DNA from: Paraphoma chrysanthemicola
Lineage: Eukaryota > Ascomycota > Dothideomycetes > Pleosporales > Phaeosphaeriaceae
Assembly: GCA_020744225.1 (NCBI GenBank)
Contig: JAGMWG010000003.1
Location: forward strand, 2,232,001-2,296,000
DNA length: 64,000 bases
Reading direction: 5' to 3'
Part shown: one piece after another, positions 34,600 to 46,151 of the stretch
Layout: every line of letters starts with the position of its first letter
Position numbering within the stretch: the first letter of the stretch is position 1
Notes under the pieces: model-generated
Database searches by the model: none
The model's input: the letters and a program-made list of their open reading frames with translations, nothing else
What the model was told of the DNA's origin: nothing
Position numbers and translations under genes: made by a program

Positions 34600-36246
34600 C
34601 TACAAGTACCTATAGTCTGGAGCTCTTGCTTTCCTATTCCTATTCCTGTTGTTCACAGGCTGCCTGTCATACGCATCGTTTTGTGGCTGCATGCCGTTCT
34701 GCATGCCGAATGGCATTTGCTGCCCCTGAGGAAAGCCCTGTTGTTGCTGCATCATTGGGTTTGGCATTCCAAACCCTGGGTTGAAGCCGAATTGGGGATT
34801 GAAACCCATTTGGCCCTGATTGAAGCCCATCTGGGGATTGAAGGGCATTCCCTGAGGCATGCCCTGAGGCATACCCATTTGCATAGGCATGGGCATACCC
34901 ATCATCGGAAGTGGAGGAGGCTGGCCATTTTTCAGCGCTTCCATCTCCTGAATGAAAGTCGCTTCAATATCTGAAGCTGGATTTGGCTGATTGCCAACTC
35001 TCATGGCCTTTGGCGCAGTTGGTGGTTTGAAATCTGAAGGGGGTTCTTTCCTCTTCTTTGAGGATGTAGACTCAGCATCTGATTTATCGCCGCTAGGACT
35101 AGGTGACTTGATCTTTTCAGGTTGGTCAGTTTCAACGACTGCGGAAGATGTAACTGGTTCATTTGCTTTTGCGGCTGCAAGCTCTGCCTTGGCCTTCTCC
35201 TCCTTCTCCAACTTCTCCTTTGCCTTTTCTGCATCATAAGCACGAAGTGAAGAAACCGTTTCCTCATCAGGTACAAGATCGTCCATCAATACTTCATCCT
35301 TGCCACAGTTGGGGCAGACCAGATCTCCATCTGCCAGCGCATTGTCGATGCACTCGCGGCAGTATGTCTTACCACAGCAGGGTGTCTTGACCGGATCAAC
35401 AAACCTCCGCTTGTCGATCGGACATTCCAGTCCTCGTTCCCGAAGCTCCTTGTTGGCAGCATCCACGCTCGCCGCTTGTGCCTTTGATGCATTGGCCTTC
35501 TCCTGAAATTTCTCCCATGTCTTGGTGTCGGTCATAACCTGGACGTACTCGCCGTCCGCGTTAAGCATGATACCCTTGGCAGCCTCCTCGTCAACTGGCT
35601 TCTCGACAGTTTTGAGGAATGACCTGGGAATACCGGTGGTGCGCTTCGCCTGGAAAACGGGCTTGAAGTCGGGGTCGTCGTTGGTGGGGCATGCCTGGAT
35701 CCAGTGGCCCTTGATGTTGCAGCGTCGGCACACGTAGCCCGGTGGCGGGTCGTGGTTGGGAACATTGACCGGCTTCTTGTTCTTGTTGTATGTGGGCTTG
35801 ACATGTGACAGTGACTCTTTCTGTGCGTCCCAAACCTGCGCTGACTCTGCCAAAAAGGCGGCCTCGGCATCGGCTTCGGTGAGTGCGCCGCCGCCAGCAG
35901 CAGCACTCGAAGTGAGAGGAGCTGATGGCTTGCTCGTTTCTTTGGTGATGGCGCGAACTGGGGCCTTGCCTGAGATGTAGCGTGCAGCGCGGCCCTGGCC
36001 TCGGGGCGCGGGTCGGCGAACGCACACGACCGTCGCAGATCGCGGTATCAAGCTTGTGTCGTCCTTGTATTCTGCTGTAAGGTCGTCTTCGGGGTAGATA
36101 TGCAGGTTGAAGTCGGTGCCGTCGCCGAGACCAGAGGCGATGATGATCTCGCGCTTGAGCTCGAACACGCTGATGCCGGTGCCGTTGAAGACGATGCGCT
36201 CCGGCTCGCGGCTGTTCTTAAACTTGTAAAAGACGGACGATGACAT
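34600..36246 (-). CDS. mpe1: Mpe1/RBBP6-type cleavage and polyadenylation factor subunit
   Basis: Intronless, predicted 548 aa. Mpe1 is an essential subunit of the mRNA cleavage and polyadenylation factor in the nucleus and has E3-like features. The family order is complete. Residues about 3-77 are the ubiquitin-like DWNN domain (MSSSVFYKFKNS...). A CCHC zinc knuckle (CRRCNIKGHWIQAC) lies near 170-185. A RING/U-box-like finger (CPIDKRRFVDPVKTPCCGKTYCRECIDNAL...CPNC) is near 275-320. A Lys/Glu-rich linker follows, and a C-terminal Met/Pro/Gly/Gln/Phe repeat region ends in a basic tail (NNRNRNRKARAP). Length is close to or above yeast Mpe1 (441 aa) because of the low-complexity tail. Confidence 0.95.
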   Translation of the reverse strand: MSSSVFYKFKNSREPERIVFNGTGISVFELKREIIIASGLGDGTDFNLHIYPEDDLTAEYKDDTSLIPRSATVVCVRRPAPRGQGRAARYISGKAPVRAITKETSKPSAPLTSSAAAGGGALTEADAEAAFLAESAQVWDAQKESLSHVKPTYNKNKKPVNVPNHDPPPGYVCRRCNIKGHWIQACPTNDDPDFKPVFQAKRTTGIPRSFLKTVEKPVDEEAAKGIMLNADGEYVQVMTDTKTWEKFQEKANASKAQAASVDAANKELRERGLECPIDKRRFVDPVKTPCCGKTYCRECIDNALADGDLVCPNCGKDEVLMDDLVPDEETVSSLRAYDAEKAKEKLEKEEKAKAELAAAKANEPVTSSAVVETDQPEKIKSPSPSGDKSDAESTSSKKRKEPPSDFKPPTAPKAMRVGNQPNPASDIEATFIQEMEALKNGQPPPLPMMGMPMPMQMGMPQGMPQGMPFNPQMGFNQGQMGFNPQFGFNPGFGMPNPMMQQQQGFPQGQQMPFGMQNGMQPQNDAYDRQPVNNRNRNRKARAPDYRYL

Positions 36247-37141
36247 GTTTGCGGTGTAACGAATGAGATTGCTATAGACAGTGGCGCTCTTTCACCACGC
36301 ACGCGTGGCTGGAGTATTGCAGGCTTGACCGTCCGCCGCGGTTACTACCAGAGAAGAAATGTACCAGCGCGCTGTATGCTGCGTCTCTGACTTGCAAAAG
36401 GCACGCCGCTGTCGCTGCCAAACGGGTGTGCTGCTGAGCTCGTGCTGCTGAGCGTGTGTTCGGGTATGTGCTGAGCACGCTGTGCCGTATCGCACTCTAT
36501 GGCTGGTATCGCCGTGTCAGTTGGATGCGAAGTGAGCGCTTTGTTCGTGTTGCGGCGACAATACGCCGTGTCGCGTTGGTGAGTGTAGTGGGGATGGGTT
36601 GTCGCGGGAAGAACGAGGGCGGAGGTCGTGTACTTAACGGCTGTCCGCTTGCGTCCGTGCACTCCACTAGCGCAACGGGAATATCACCTGCATATCACCA
36701 GCAGTCGCTCTAGGACTAGGTTCTAACTGCAAGGCAGCTGCAGTCCAGTCCATCTCACCAACCACAGTGGCTATACTTTGCTGACATGTAATCTGGCTTG
36801 TCTCGAGAAAGACTTGAGCTTATCAAGCGAGCTGCCATGGATGTGCCGTGGAAGGTTCCACTAGCACCTGTGTCACGGAACCTTAACAGTAGGTCGTAAC
36901 ACTTAACCCGCGACGTTATTCGTCTCTGTGCAGCCAGCACGCGGGCAACATACATGGCTGGTTTTTTATGTTGTATCATGGTATATATTGTTTGTAGACG
37001 CTGTTGTATCGCAGCTCTTGTCGAACATGATCAAACCACGGCCGAATAGCAAAAGCACGCGGCCGATTATATTTTGCGCAGACCAATCGCTAGAAATATT
37101 TTGTATAAAAATTTCCATACACAACTTCACAGTCCCCCAGC
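36247..37141. other. Intergenic: MPE1 promoter region
   Basis: About 900 bases between same-strand genes. GC-rich with GTG/CTG runs near 36420-36600, AT-rich after 36950. No supported gene. Confidence 0.5.
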
Positions 37142-38888
37142 TTACACAACCCCCTCCGTCCTCGGCGTTACATCCCAATACGCCATCTTCTCCGCACACG
37201 CACCCTTCTCCCCCTCCCACTCACGACCCCATATACCCTGCGGCAAACTCAACTGCACATCCTCCCCCTCCTCTCTGCCCAGCCCCATCTCGTCCAACAG
37301 CCTTGCCAGCCCGTACTCACGATCTTGCAACTCGAGCCAAATCTTGATTGCTTGTCCCTCGATGCGTGCCCGACTTGTAATCCACCACAGATCCCCTTGT
37401 GCAATCATCTTGAACCACCACCCGATGATAAACACGGCTCTCGCGTCTTTGGTTTCGAGAAGGGCCAGGAGTTCGGGCGTCAGGAAGGCGGTGACGTAGA
37501 GAAAGGATATGACATTTGCGTGCGTGAGATGGAGATGGCGAATCCTTGATAATACCAGGAGGGGTAAATGATACGGATTTCCTTGCACCGTGCTATTTTC
37601 GTCGAGGTCGAATATACTCTTCATCCTGGCGGGTAATTTCATGTCTCGTGCACCAGTCGTGTATATCCATTCCGGGCCCTCAGCGCACTGACTTCTTTTG
37701 TCCTTCATCAGTCCATAAAACACAGAGTCACATCTTGTCGGATCCGCGACGCGCCATAACAGCCTCTTCCCGTCACCGAGACGCAACCAGCTCAGATCTT
37801 CCTTCTCAGCGACTTTCAACGGCCACACGCTCCACGGGTCGGTTGCGGAGTTGACGAACCAGAAGGACGCGGCGCCGATGATTACGCCCGTGGCCCATAT
37901 GGCGTCGCGCTGGGCGGGTGGGATCGGGGACGAGAGAAGTCGCGTGAAAAGCCGGGTTGCGGTGGTCCAGTGGGTGAGGGCCTGGGTTTTGTGGGTTTGC
38001 GAGGTTCGTGGGGAGGGGAGGTGGGATGTAAGATGGGAATCGTGCATGAGGGTTAGGGCGAGGAGCATATGCATTAGAAAGGCGTGCTGTTAGACTTATC
38101 AGTATTGCGGTCTCGAGAAGTGGGGTGATCTGGGAGGATCAAGGGTGACAGATGGGACTTACGGTCATGGCTAGTGAGCAAATACAATCTCGATACGCAG
38201 GCGCCATACTTTTGTCCCCGATCGTTAAAGCCGTGCGATCTCGGAAACGGGCCACGATCTCGAGATGGTGCGAGGTAAAGTGCCAGAAAGGGGTTGTCGA
38301 GCCTTGCATGCTTTCTGGATTAATGCTGAGTTGGATGGAGTCGTTGATCATAGTTGTAATGGTGGAGTTTATTGAGACAGGTGAAATGGTCGAGGTAGCG
38401 AAGGTTGCCGAATTGGTGTGACCGTGTCGATTATTGAGAAGTGTGGCATGCTGGTATGGTCGAGTATATGAAAGGATCTTCTCTTGTGGTGGAGAAGGTA
38501 GACCCGTGCCACGAACGACTCTTGCTTCGACCTGATTTTGTCCGCTACATGTCCCATCTTGTGCTCTCGTTATCTTGTAATCAAGAATACTCTCGCTTAT
38601 AGAAGTCGGCGTTAATTCGATCTGAAAAGACCCCTGTGAAGGAATTCGCAAAGCTGCATCTGCACCACCATAACTACATTCCACGCCAAACGATTTGCAC
38701 ATCTTACAGTGCGGTCGTTCTTCACCACACTGGCAGTAGTTAGCCAACCACTCAAGGCGTGCAATTTCGAACAAACGGCTAACCTTGACCCTTCTGATTT
38801 TACAGTTCCTACATCCTTTCCTGCTCTTTGCATGTACTCTCCGTTTGCGCTCTACACGCATCTGTGGTCTTGAGACTACGGTCGCCAT
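37142..38888 (-). CDS. Zn(II)2Cys6 transcription factor (sterol uptake regulator-like architecture)
   Basis: Predicted 538 aa from exons 38888-38784, 38729-38163 and 38086-37142. The zinc cluster is CRNCKIRRVK, then intron, then CGEERPHCKMCKSFGVEC, preceded by a basic arm (RVERKRRVHAKSRKG). The first intron is 54 nt, stop-free and in frame, so retention would insert 18 residues between the second and third cysteines. The rest has the helical pattern of fungal-specific regulators (LEIVARFRDRTALTIGD, MLLALTLMHDSHL). The layout, with a short N-terminus, cluster near residue 28 and helical C-terminus, resembles Upc2/Ecm22-type fungal_trans_2 proteins, but that is inference. Targets are unknown. 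Confidence 0.9.
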
Positions 38889-39919
38889 GTTATGCAGCAA
38901 GGATGCTCGTGCAGTGCGCTAAATGAGCCTGGTTACTCGAGGATGAAAATCGACAAAGTGAAAGAAGAACAAGACTAACGGTCTTTCGTATTCTGGAGGG
39001 TGCGCCATATCAACGTTATGTATTGTTGGATCGCAGTCGGACTTAGGATAGGCTACGCCCGATGGGTCGGGCAAGGATGACGCTAAGATATCAGTCTAAC
39101 CAGCGTTCGTATTTTGAATGGTACTGAGTGCTGATTGGATGGGGCCCTCCAATTTCACCACGTGCCCTCATGATCTTTGGCAGGCAGTCATCTCTATGGA
39201 ATCGTGGTCAAAATTGTACACGTTGGGGAGACTGGTATGCGAGATTGGAGATCGGCCCAGAAGGTCGCTCGAGCAGTTGCATCAAATACTTACACAGTAG
39301 TGATGAGTGCTAGCGACCAGACTGGTGGCAAAACTGCTCTTTCCATGTAGAAGGTACAATACAGTCCCGCGGAGTCGGGGATATAGCTGCGTGTATGTCG
39401 CTTCTTAGTAGACGTCACGGCTGGCTCATCTGACCGCTGGGATTAGCAAGTACAAATCCGAAACTGAGGTCATTGGAAGTGATATCGAGAAAGAGACTCC
39501 TTCAATTGTGCGCGTAGGTGCTTATTGTCGCAACCCAGCTTTCCGGTATCTCAATGATGTGAGCTGCTTAAGAAGTGCGAGCCCAGAATCCATAATGCTC
39601 CGTCCGTGCAAGATAATAACGTGCAGCAATCTGTCGTTCGTGAAACCATAACCCATCAAACGCCAACCACCGACTTCCATAGGCCCTTAACAGATCGTTT
39701 GACGCTGCGCCAGTCGCTACTGCGACAGGTCGAGGTCGTGAGGTCCTTGGAAGGAATGCTTGAATTCGCCGTAGAGCCGGAGCTCGCGGTCGAAGAGCGA
39801 CCATCGTGGCCGCGGCTCGAAGAGCGCGTAGACATAACGCTATCGGTCTTGGAGCCCACAGGATTCTTATTATCATTCCGCTCGCGCGTGTTCACCGTTT
39901 CCTGTGGCTCCGCCTCATG
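38889..39919. other. Intergenic region with an in-frame open tail beyond SF3B6
   Basis: About 1 kb. From 39919 down to about 39656 the minus strand stays open for roughly 88 codons in the same frame as SF3B6, right after its TAG, and reads as Ser/Arg/Thr-rich. A separate ATG-started frame of about 60 codons begins at 39835. No other gene is supported. Confidence 0.45.
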
Positions 39920-40518
39920 CTAATCGATACCGTGCTGCTTTTTGAGCTTTTCTAAGTTCTCCTGGCGCTCGGCGAGATCGTTCGCTGCTTTTATCATCTT
40001 GTCTGGCTGATGATATAATACTGGGCATGTTAGCATCCGGTTATGCGACGTGGAGGGCGTAGCGCACCAACGAGGTATCTGTTCTGAAAGTTGAAGCCGT
40101 TGAGCTTGTCGCAAGCCGACTTGGCATCCATTACGTCTTCATAGACAACGAATGCTGTGCCCTTGGTATTGTTGGCGATGCCCTGGCGGATTTGGCTGTG
40201 GTTTGTCAGTGCTCCGTCGCATTGAAGTAGGCGAGCGCATGCGCAAAGGCAATCGACATACCGCACCGGGCCGAATTTGCCAAAGAGGTCGAAGAGTTCT
40301 TCTGGAGTGACGTTGAAGCTGCGAAACAATTAGCGCCTCGCCGAAGCGTATGGGGGGGCTAACCAACCTCAAATTCTTTACGAATAGAGCTCTACATAGG
40401 ACAGACATGTTAGCGGAGGTCGTGTGCGGTGCAGACAGGCTGGCTGCCGAGCACGCAATGCGGCGGCGCGGACGTACCGATTGACTTCAGGTGCTATGCT
40501 CTTCCCACCGCGACTCAT
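39920..40518 (-). CDS. SF3B6: Splicing factor 3B subunit 6 (SF3b14/p14)
   Basis: Predicted 116 aa from five small exons (40518-40478, 40391-40368, 40318-40262, 40195-40068, 40020-39920). It is a single RRM protein of the U2 snRNP SF3b complex that sits near the branch-point adenosine. RNP2 reads LFVKNL, RNP1 reads KGTAFVVYE, and the segment [14 protein letters not shown] matches the p14 C-terminal extension. Human p14 has 125 aa. One exon is only 24 nt, so the gene is invisible to simple frame scans. Note that budding yeast lacks a clear p14, whereas filamentous fungi keep it. Divergent from the Jhd1-type gene. Confidence 0.94.
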
Positions 40519-41304
40519 ACTTTGGCGACTGTGGTGACGGAAAGGAGGGACTTCTGGATGCGCGATCAGAAGAGGGCGGATTGGTGGTGAGTTAGATGCG
40601 GGTGACCGATCGTATGCGACGGATGTTGGAAGTGTCCGAGCGCAGAAGCTTGGCGATCACGTGGGGCTTGATCCGGCCAACAGCAGCAGCGACCGGCCAA
40701 CGACGATGGCGACGGAGAGAGAATAACACTTGACAAATGAAAATGATGGTCGTTTGAGGACAAATGTAAATGCTCTCTGGCCGTGCTGCACGCTTTGTTG
40801 GAGTAGAGCGAGCGATCGGAGGGCGCTCTTAGCTCCAGATATTGTGAGCACCAGTCGGAGGCGTGCAGCAGCGAGAGAAGCGCGCTGGGCGGACTACACT
40901 CCAACCTCGAACCCATAGCCAATGCACACCCCCATCCCCCCAGCTGCACTCGCCCACAGCGTCGACACGCAGTAATACATACCGCGCCCGTCTTCCGCTG
41001 TGTTGCGCGCTCTTTCGCGTCATCGCACCGTATTGCTGCACTTGTCCCAGTCCTCGCCGGCCGTGGACCATTCCCACAACTCTCCCCACGTCAAAACCAC
41101 CGCAGCTCTCCCGACGACTGCGCTCACGACCACCCCGACGCTCGCTACTGCCTCTCCTCCGCGCCTGCCGCTTCGTCTCAGGATATGCCCGCGCCCGCCT
41201 GCATCGCATACCCGCATAGCGCTGCCGCGTGGTAGCTCCGCTGAGACGCTAGACCGAGGGCACCTCCGAGACCTGTCTCCTCCCCATCAGCGCATCCCGC
41301 CGCG
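40519..41304. other. Divergent promoter region between SF3B6 and the demethylase gene
   Basis: 786 bases. A TCACGTG site is at 40657-40663, near SF3B6. The 300 bases before 41305 are C-rich and open in more than one frame; one frame (41000-41308) ends by overlapping the start ATG of the demethylase and could act as an upstream open frame. Confidence 0.45.
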
Positions 41305-44300
41305 ATGACGAGGGTCACATCTTTCAAGGCGCAGTACAGGCAATCTCCGGCGCGCGCCGCGACACCTCCGCCGCCGCTGTGGGAGCCGCTGTCGCCTGTC
41401 CTGCATCCGACCCATCGCCCACACCCCGCGGGCGGCAACCACAGCGATGCTCTACCCAGCAGCAATCGTGTCAATGGCGCCTTCCACACTGTCGCGGCTT
41501 CACGAGAGCCCAGGCGCTCGCCCTTGGAGCTGAGCTCGCCCGCGGTGACGTATGACCCAGCGCTGCGCTCCGCTCCTCTCCCGCAACCACCTCCGCACAC
41601 CTCCCTACCGCTGGGCTCGCCCATTGAGGCCCTGCCCGACACGGCTATGCTGTCACAGCACACTTCTCCCGCATACGTTGAGCCGCCGCGACGCGCCTCG
41701 CATGCTGCGACATCGCCCACGACCGCCCCCAATGCGACCAGCGAACGCGCTCCTAAACACACTTTCGCAAGAGACGCGAGCTATTCGCACAATGAGCGCC
41801 CGACCAAGCGCGCGCGGTCCGAGTACCACACCTCCCCGCCGTATGGCCAGCACCAATCGCGCCCGGCCACTAGTCACATTCCAGGCTGGTCCTACAACGT
41901 GGAGCAGATGGCAGACAACGGGATGCGCATGTACCAGGAGGCGAGGGCAGCTGCACCTCAGCAAGGCAATGGCGGCGACAAAATGCTGTCCGACGCCGAG
42001 CTGCTGCTGTTCTTCTCCAACGTCTCGGCGCACACAGTGCAGTCGCCGCCCTCGACGGCCAAGCGGTGGAGCGTGTCGCAGTCATCGCCTGTCCAGCCTC
42101 CTTCACAGCAAACGCAGCAAACACGTGAGCCCACCAGTCCTTATGCTGCCGCTTCCCACAAGTTTAGCAACCAACTCGCGCACAAACAGGACCCTTTAGA
42201 CCTCAACCCGCCGCCCGAGACGACTACGCACCCTCCTGAAGCGCCCGAGCCGACGTCTGCTTCGCAAACACAGACTCCTCCCGAGGAGGCGCCCAGCGCA
42301 GTGTCCCAGCCGCTGATGCAGGAAGCCGCGCCTGGGGAAGACTCAAAACCCAAGAAACATCAGGGCTGGCCGAAGGGCAAGCCGCGCGGGCCGCGAAGCA
42401 CACCGTCAACGAGCAAGAGGAAAAGGCCAACGCCAAAACCGAAAAGCGCGTCATCTTCGAGCACGTCTGCTGGCGCCGATCAGCTGCAATCGCCGCAAAG
42501 CCTCCCAGCCGATCACCCTACTACAATGGCAAACAATGACACGGGTGCTACAAGAGCCGACGCTGGATCAGCGCATATCGCAAGCCTCAAGAACCGGCGG
42601 CACTCCTTCTCGAACCCGACCCTAGCGTCAACAGAAATTACGCCACTGTTCTCCTTTCGCGCTCAGTCCGCTCCTTTAGGCACCGAACAAGTCATACAGC
42701 GCCCCATAGAGTCGTTGGGGCGACCAGGGAAGAAGGCAGTCATCGAACAACCCGATTTGATATGCGCCGCCTGCCATTCATCTGACTCGGAAGTCAAAGT
42801 TGGCGACGGCGAACAATGGATTGGTTGCGACGGCTGCAAGGAGTGGTACCACTACGCGTGCGCAGGGTTCAACAGCGAGCGAGAGGTGCGGGATGTGAAC
42901 AAGTTCTACTGCGACCCGTGTAGACCCAAGTTTGGTGAAACAACGAGTAGGTCTACCGACGCACAACGTAGGTACAATTCTAACCTTGTCCAGAGGTTCG
43001 CAAGTCAGTCAGAGTCCATACCACGGTTGACTACGCCGGTCTCAACGAAGGTGTCCTCAAGACGTCCGATGACAATCCCGAGCATCACTACATTGCAGCT
43101 TTCAAGAATGGAGACATAGAGTTCACACCCGAAACATTCGCCCGCATGCCGCCTGAATTAGTCACTAGCGACTTTCTCGAAAAGACCAACGGCTTCAAGG
43201 AACCCATTTTGGTGCCTGGTGCACTCAATACTCGTGTCTATGAGCAAGATTCAGACCCAATCGAGCTGCATGTATCGAATGAGCAGGACGAGCAGCCACT
43301 GCCTGAGCCTATTGCGCACTTCGACCATGAGATTGTCCCCGACGTTGGCCAGGACAAGCTCGATATGGTCATCCCAAAGGGTCTTACAGTCCGTCGAGTT
43401 GCTGAATTGTACGGGCCAAACGAGCCTGTACCTGTGATCGACGTCAAGGCACAGGAAGGCGAAGGCAAGAAGTGGACCATGGGCAAGTGGGCGGACTACT
43501 ACGAGCAGCAGGGCGAGAAGCCTGTGCGCAACGTCATCAGCCTTGAAGTGTCTCGAAGTAGACTCGGGAAACTCATTCGCCGGCCCAAGGCAGTGCGCGA
43601 CATGGACCTGCAAGACTCCGTCTGGCGGGAAGACGACAAGTTTGCACCTCCTCCTGTACAGTTCTACTGCCTGATGTCCGTCGCAGACTGCTTCACCGAC
43701 TTCCACATCGACTTTGGAGGCTCGTCTGTCTACTACCACATTGTCAAAGGCAGGAAAGTCTTCTTCTTCATCCCTCCCACCAAGCAGAATCTGAAGAAGT
43801 ACGAAGACTGGTGTCTTTCTCCAAATCAGGGCCACGACTGGCTGGGCAAACAGGTCAAGGAGTGTTACCGAGTCGATTTGTATCCCGGCGATACCATGCT
43901 TATACCATCAGGCTGGATTCATGCCGTCTGGACACCTGAGGATAGTCTTGTCATCGGCGGCAACTTTCTCACCCGCATCCATTATGGTATGCAAATTAAG
44001 GTTCTAGAGATCGAGAAGGCCACCAAAGTTGCCCTGCAGTTTCGATATCCGTTCTTCCAGAAGATCATGTGGTTGACGGCAATCAAGTACCTTGAGGAGG
44101 ACCCTGTTCCTGACTCCATCCAACGACTGCTACAAAGTGGAGACCAGTTTCACCGGTCTATACCGATCTACTGCGAGCCCGACAAGTTTGGTCATAATTC
44201 TCATCTCGGTGCAACGAACTACAACCGACGCTATTACTCGAAACACGAGCTGGAAGGCCTGACTGACTTACTCAACTATATCTGGAGGACTGTGCTGATA

Positions 44301-46151
44301 TCTCTGGACAAGATTGACGTGCCTCAAAAGACTCGTGGCGCTGTTACTAGATCGATCCCCAAGGGTCACGGCGACCCGCTGATTCTCGCCAGAAGGCTCG
44401 CTATGTGGATCGCGTGGAAGCGGGGCAACGAGACGATTCCCACTTGGGCCATGCCTGACGCGACTTTACCTGAGGTAGCGGAAGCAGGTGAGAAGAAGCT
44501 CAGTGCTGCGCAGGTCAAGAAGATGGAGCGTGATCATCTGAATGAAGCCTTACGGGCAACAGCAGAACGATCATCTGCTCGAATCCGAGCCACCGAGCAA
44601 CCAGCTCAGGTGAGAGATCTCTCACCTACAGGACCCGCATTCTCTGTAGATGGCACAAACGGCGCGAACGGCGTCAACTACGTGAACGGAAACTCGATGC
44701 CCCCAGAAAGCATGGAAGACATGCTCCGCTTCGATATGGGCCCTGTCACGACCGGTCCAATGACGGGGTTCCTGCGTCCCTCGGCCAACAATCCGCACAT
44801 TACCACTCCCAAAACCTCACAGCTTGGACCAAAGCGGGTTGCGTGCGACGCATGCAGGAAAAGGCGCATCAGGTGTAAGCACAAGGATGAGCTTATTGAC
44901 ACATCTAAACCGGGTATGCATACGATCGATTTGTCTGGCTCCTACGGCATTTCCGTGAAACGCAGACTAAGCGATCACTCTATCGCAGATGGCCAGACGA
45001 GCGCCACTAGTGGTCCAGTCAACGGCGGCCCCATTATGGCGGACGTGAACGGAGATCCGTATGCTCTCAAGTCTGGCAGAGTCAAGGCTTGTGCGGATTG
45101 TCGGAAGAGCAAGGTAAGCACATGCAAGACGTACTTTGCGTACGATACCAACTAACTCCATTAGCGACGGTGCATACACGACGAGTACGGAAACGTGGAT
45201 CCCATCAAAGCCAACGAAGTCCCCATCCCACGAGGATCTGCATCGAAGAAGCGACGTGTCAGTGACGAAGACTCTTCTGCGACAAACAAGAGAATGAAGC
45301 ACGAGTCTAGCTTTGATGATGACTACATGAACAGCAACATCCACTTACGCCACTCGCTTCCGAACCATTTCAGCGCAGGCTCCTCGCTCTTGCAGGACAT
45401 TGCTTTCTCAGCTCAACAAGCCCTGGCTCGTGGTGAGGACGAGCTTGTTCCAGTCGACCCAGCGCTACAGGCCTATGCCAGCGGCGCATATGCGGCCATG
45501 GACATGACACCGGCATATCAGCAGAATGGGGATCACGTCATGTCCTCCATCGAGCAGCCAGCGGAAGGTGATGTGTCCATGGATGGCGTTCAGTACACTC
45601 AACACAACGGCGAACCTCATGGGCCCAGCATTGAGCCGCTCACACCAGGCCCGCCACCCCACAATGACACCGCCGTCCAGAATAACGGTCAATCAGCATC
45701 CGACACACTTCACGTCAAGACCAACGGCTACCCGCAATCAGACACCATCCACGTCCAAACCAACGGCTATGCCACCCAACACTCCCACGACCACAACCCC
45801 GTCCGCCACCCCTCATCCATCTCCCCCAGCACCAACACCGCATACAACACTTACATGACCTCTCCATCCGCCCAACACAACCACTCATACAACAACTTCA
45901 CCACCGATTCCGACTTCCCGCCTCCACCAACAACACCACACCCGCCCGCCTCGCGTCCGCGTGCAAGCAAGACGCCCAAATCCACGCCCAAGAAAGACGG
46001 CATCAAACTTGAAGCTGGCCTCGGGGGCATGCTGGGTTTGGATGGGAGTCTGAATATGGGCCTGATTGATCCGAATCTGGATCAGGCGAGCATGGATCTG
46101 ATTAAGCAGTTGCAGGCGGAGGAGTTGGGGCTCAGGAGGAGGAGTCGGTAG
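41305..46151 (+). CDS. jhd1: Jhd1/KDM2-type histone lysine demethylase (PHD + JmjC)
   Basis: Predicted 1582 aa from exons 41305-42946, 42994-45113 and 45165-46151. Residues 1-480 are disordered and rich in Pro, Ser and Gln, with a basic AT-hook-like patch (KKHQGWPKGKPRGPR). A PHD finger lies at about 485-545 (CAACHSSD...CDGCKEWYHYAC...CDPC). The JmjC domain follows with Fe(II) ligands His785-x-Asp787 (FHIDFGG) and His857 (SGWIHAVW), and KxFFFIPPT as in KDM2/Jhd1, which removes H3K36 mono/dimethyl marks. After the JmjC helical part come two CxxCRKxxxxC motifs at about 1165-1175 and 1247-1257, then a long low-complexity tail. It is much longer than yeast Jhd1 (492 aa). The first intron splits just after the PHD finger. 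Confidence 0.94.

Noticed and set aside
41178..41762. 194-codon minus-strand frame over the JHD1 start
   Set aside because: GC-rich antisense shadow of the disordered N-terminus of the demethylase; no domain.
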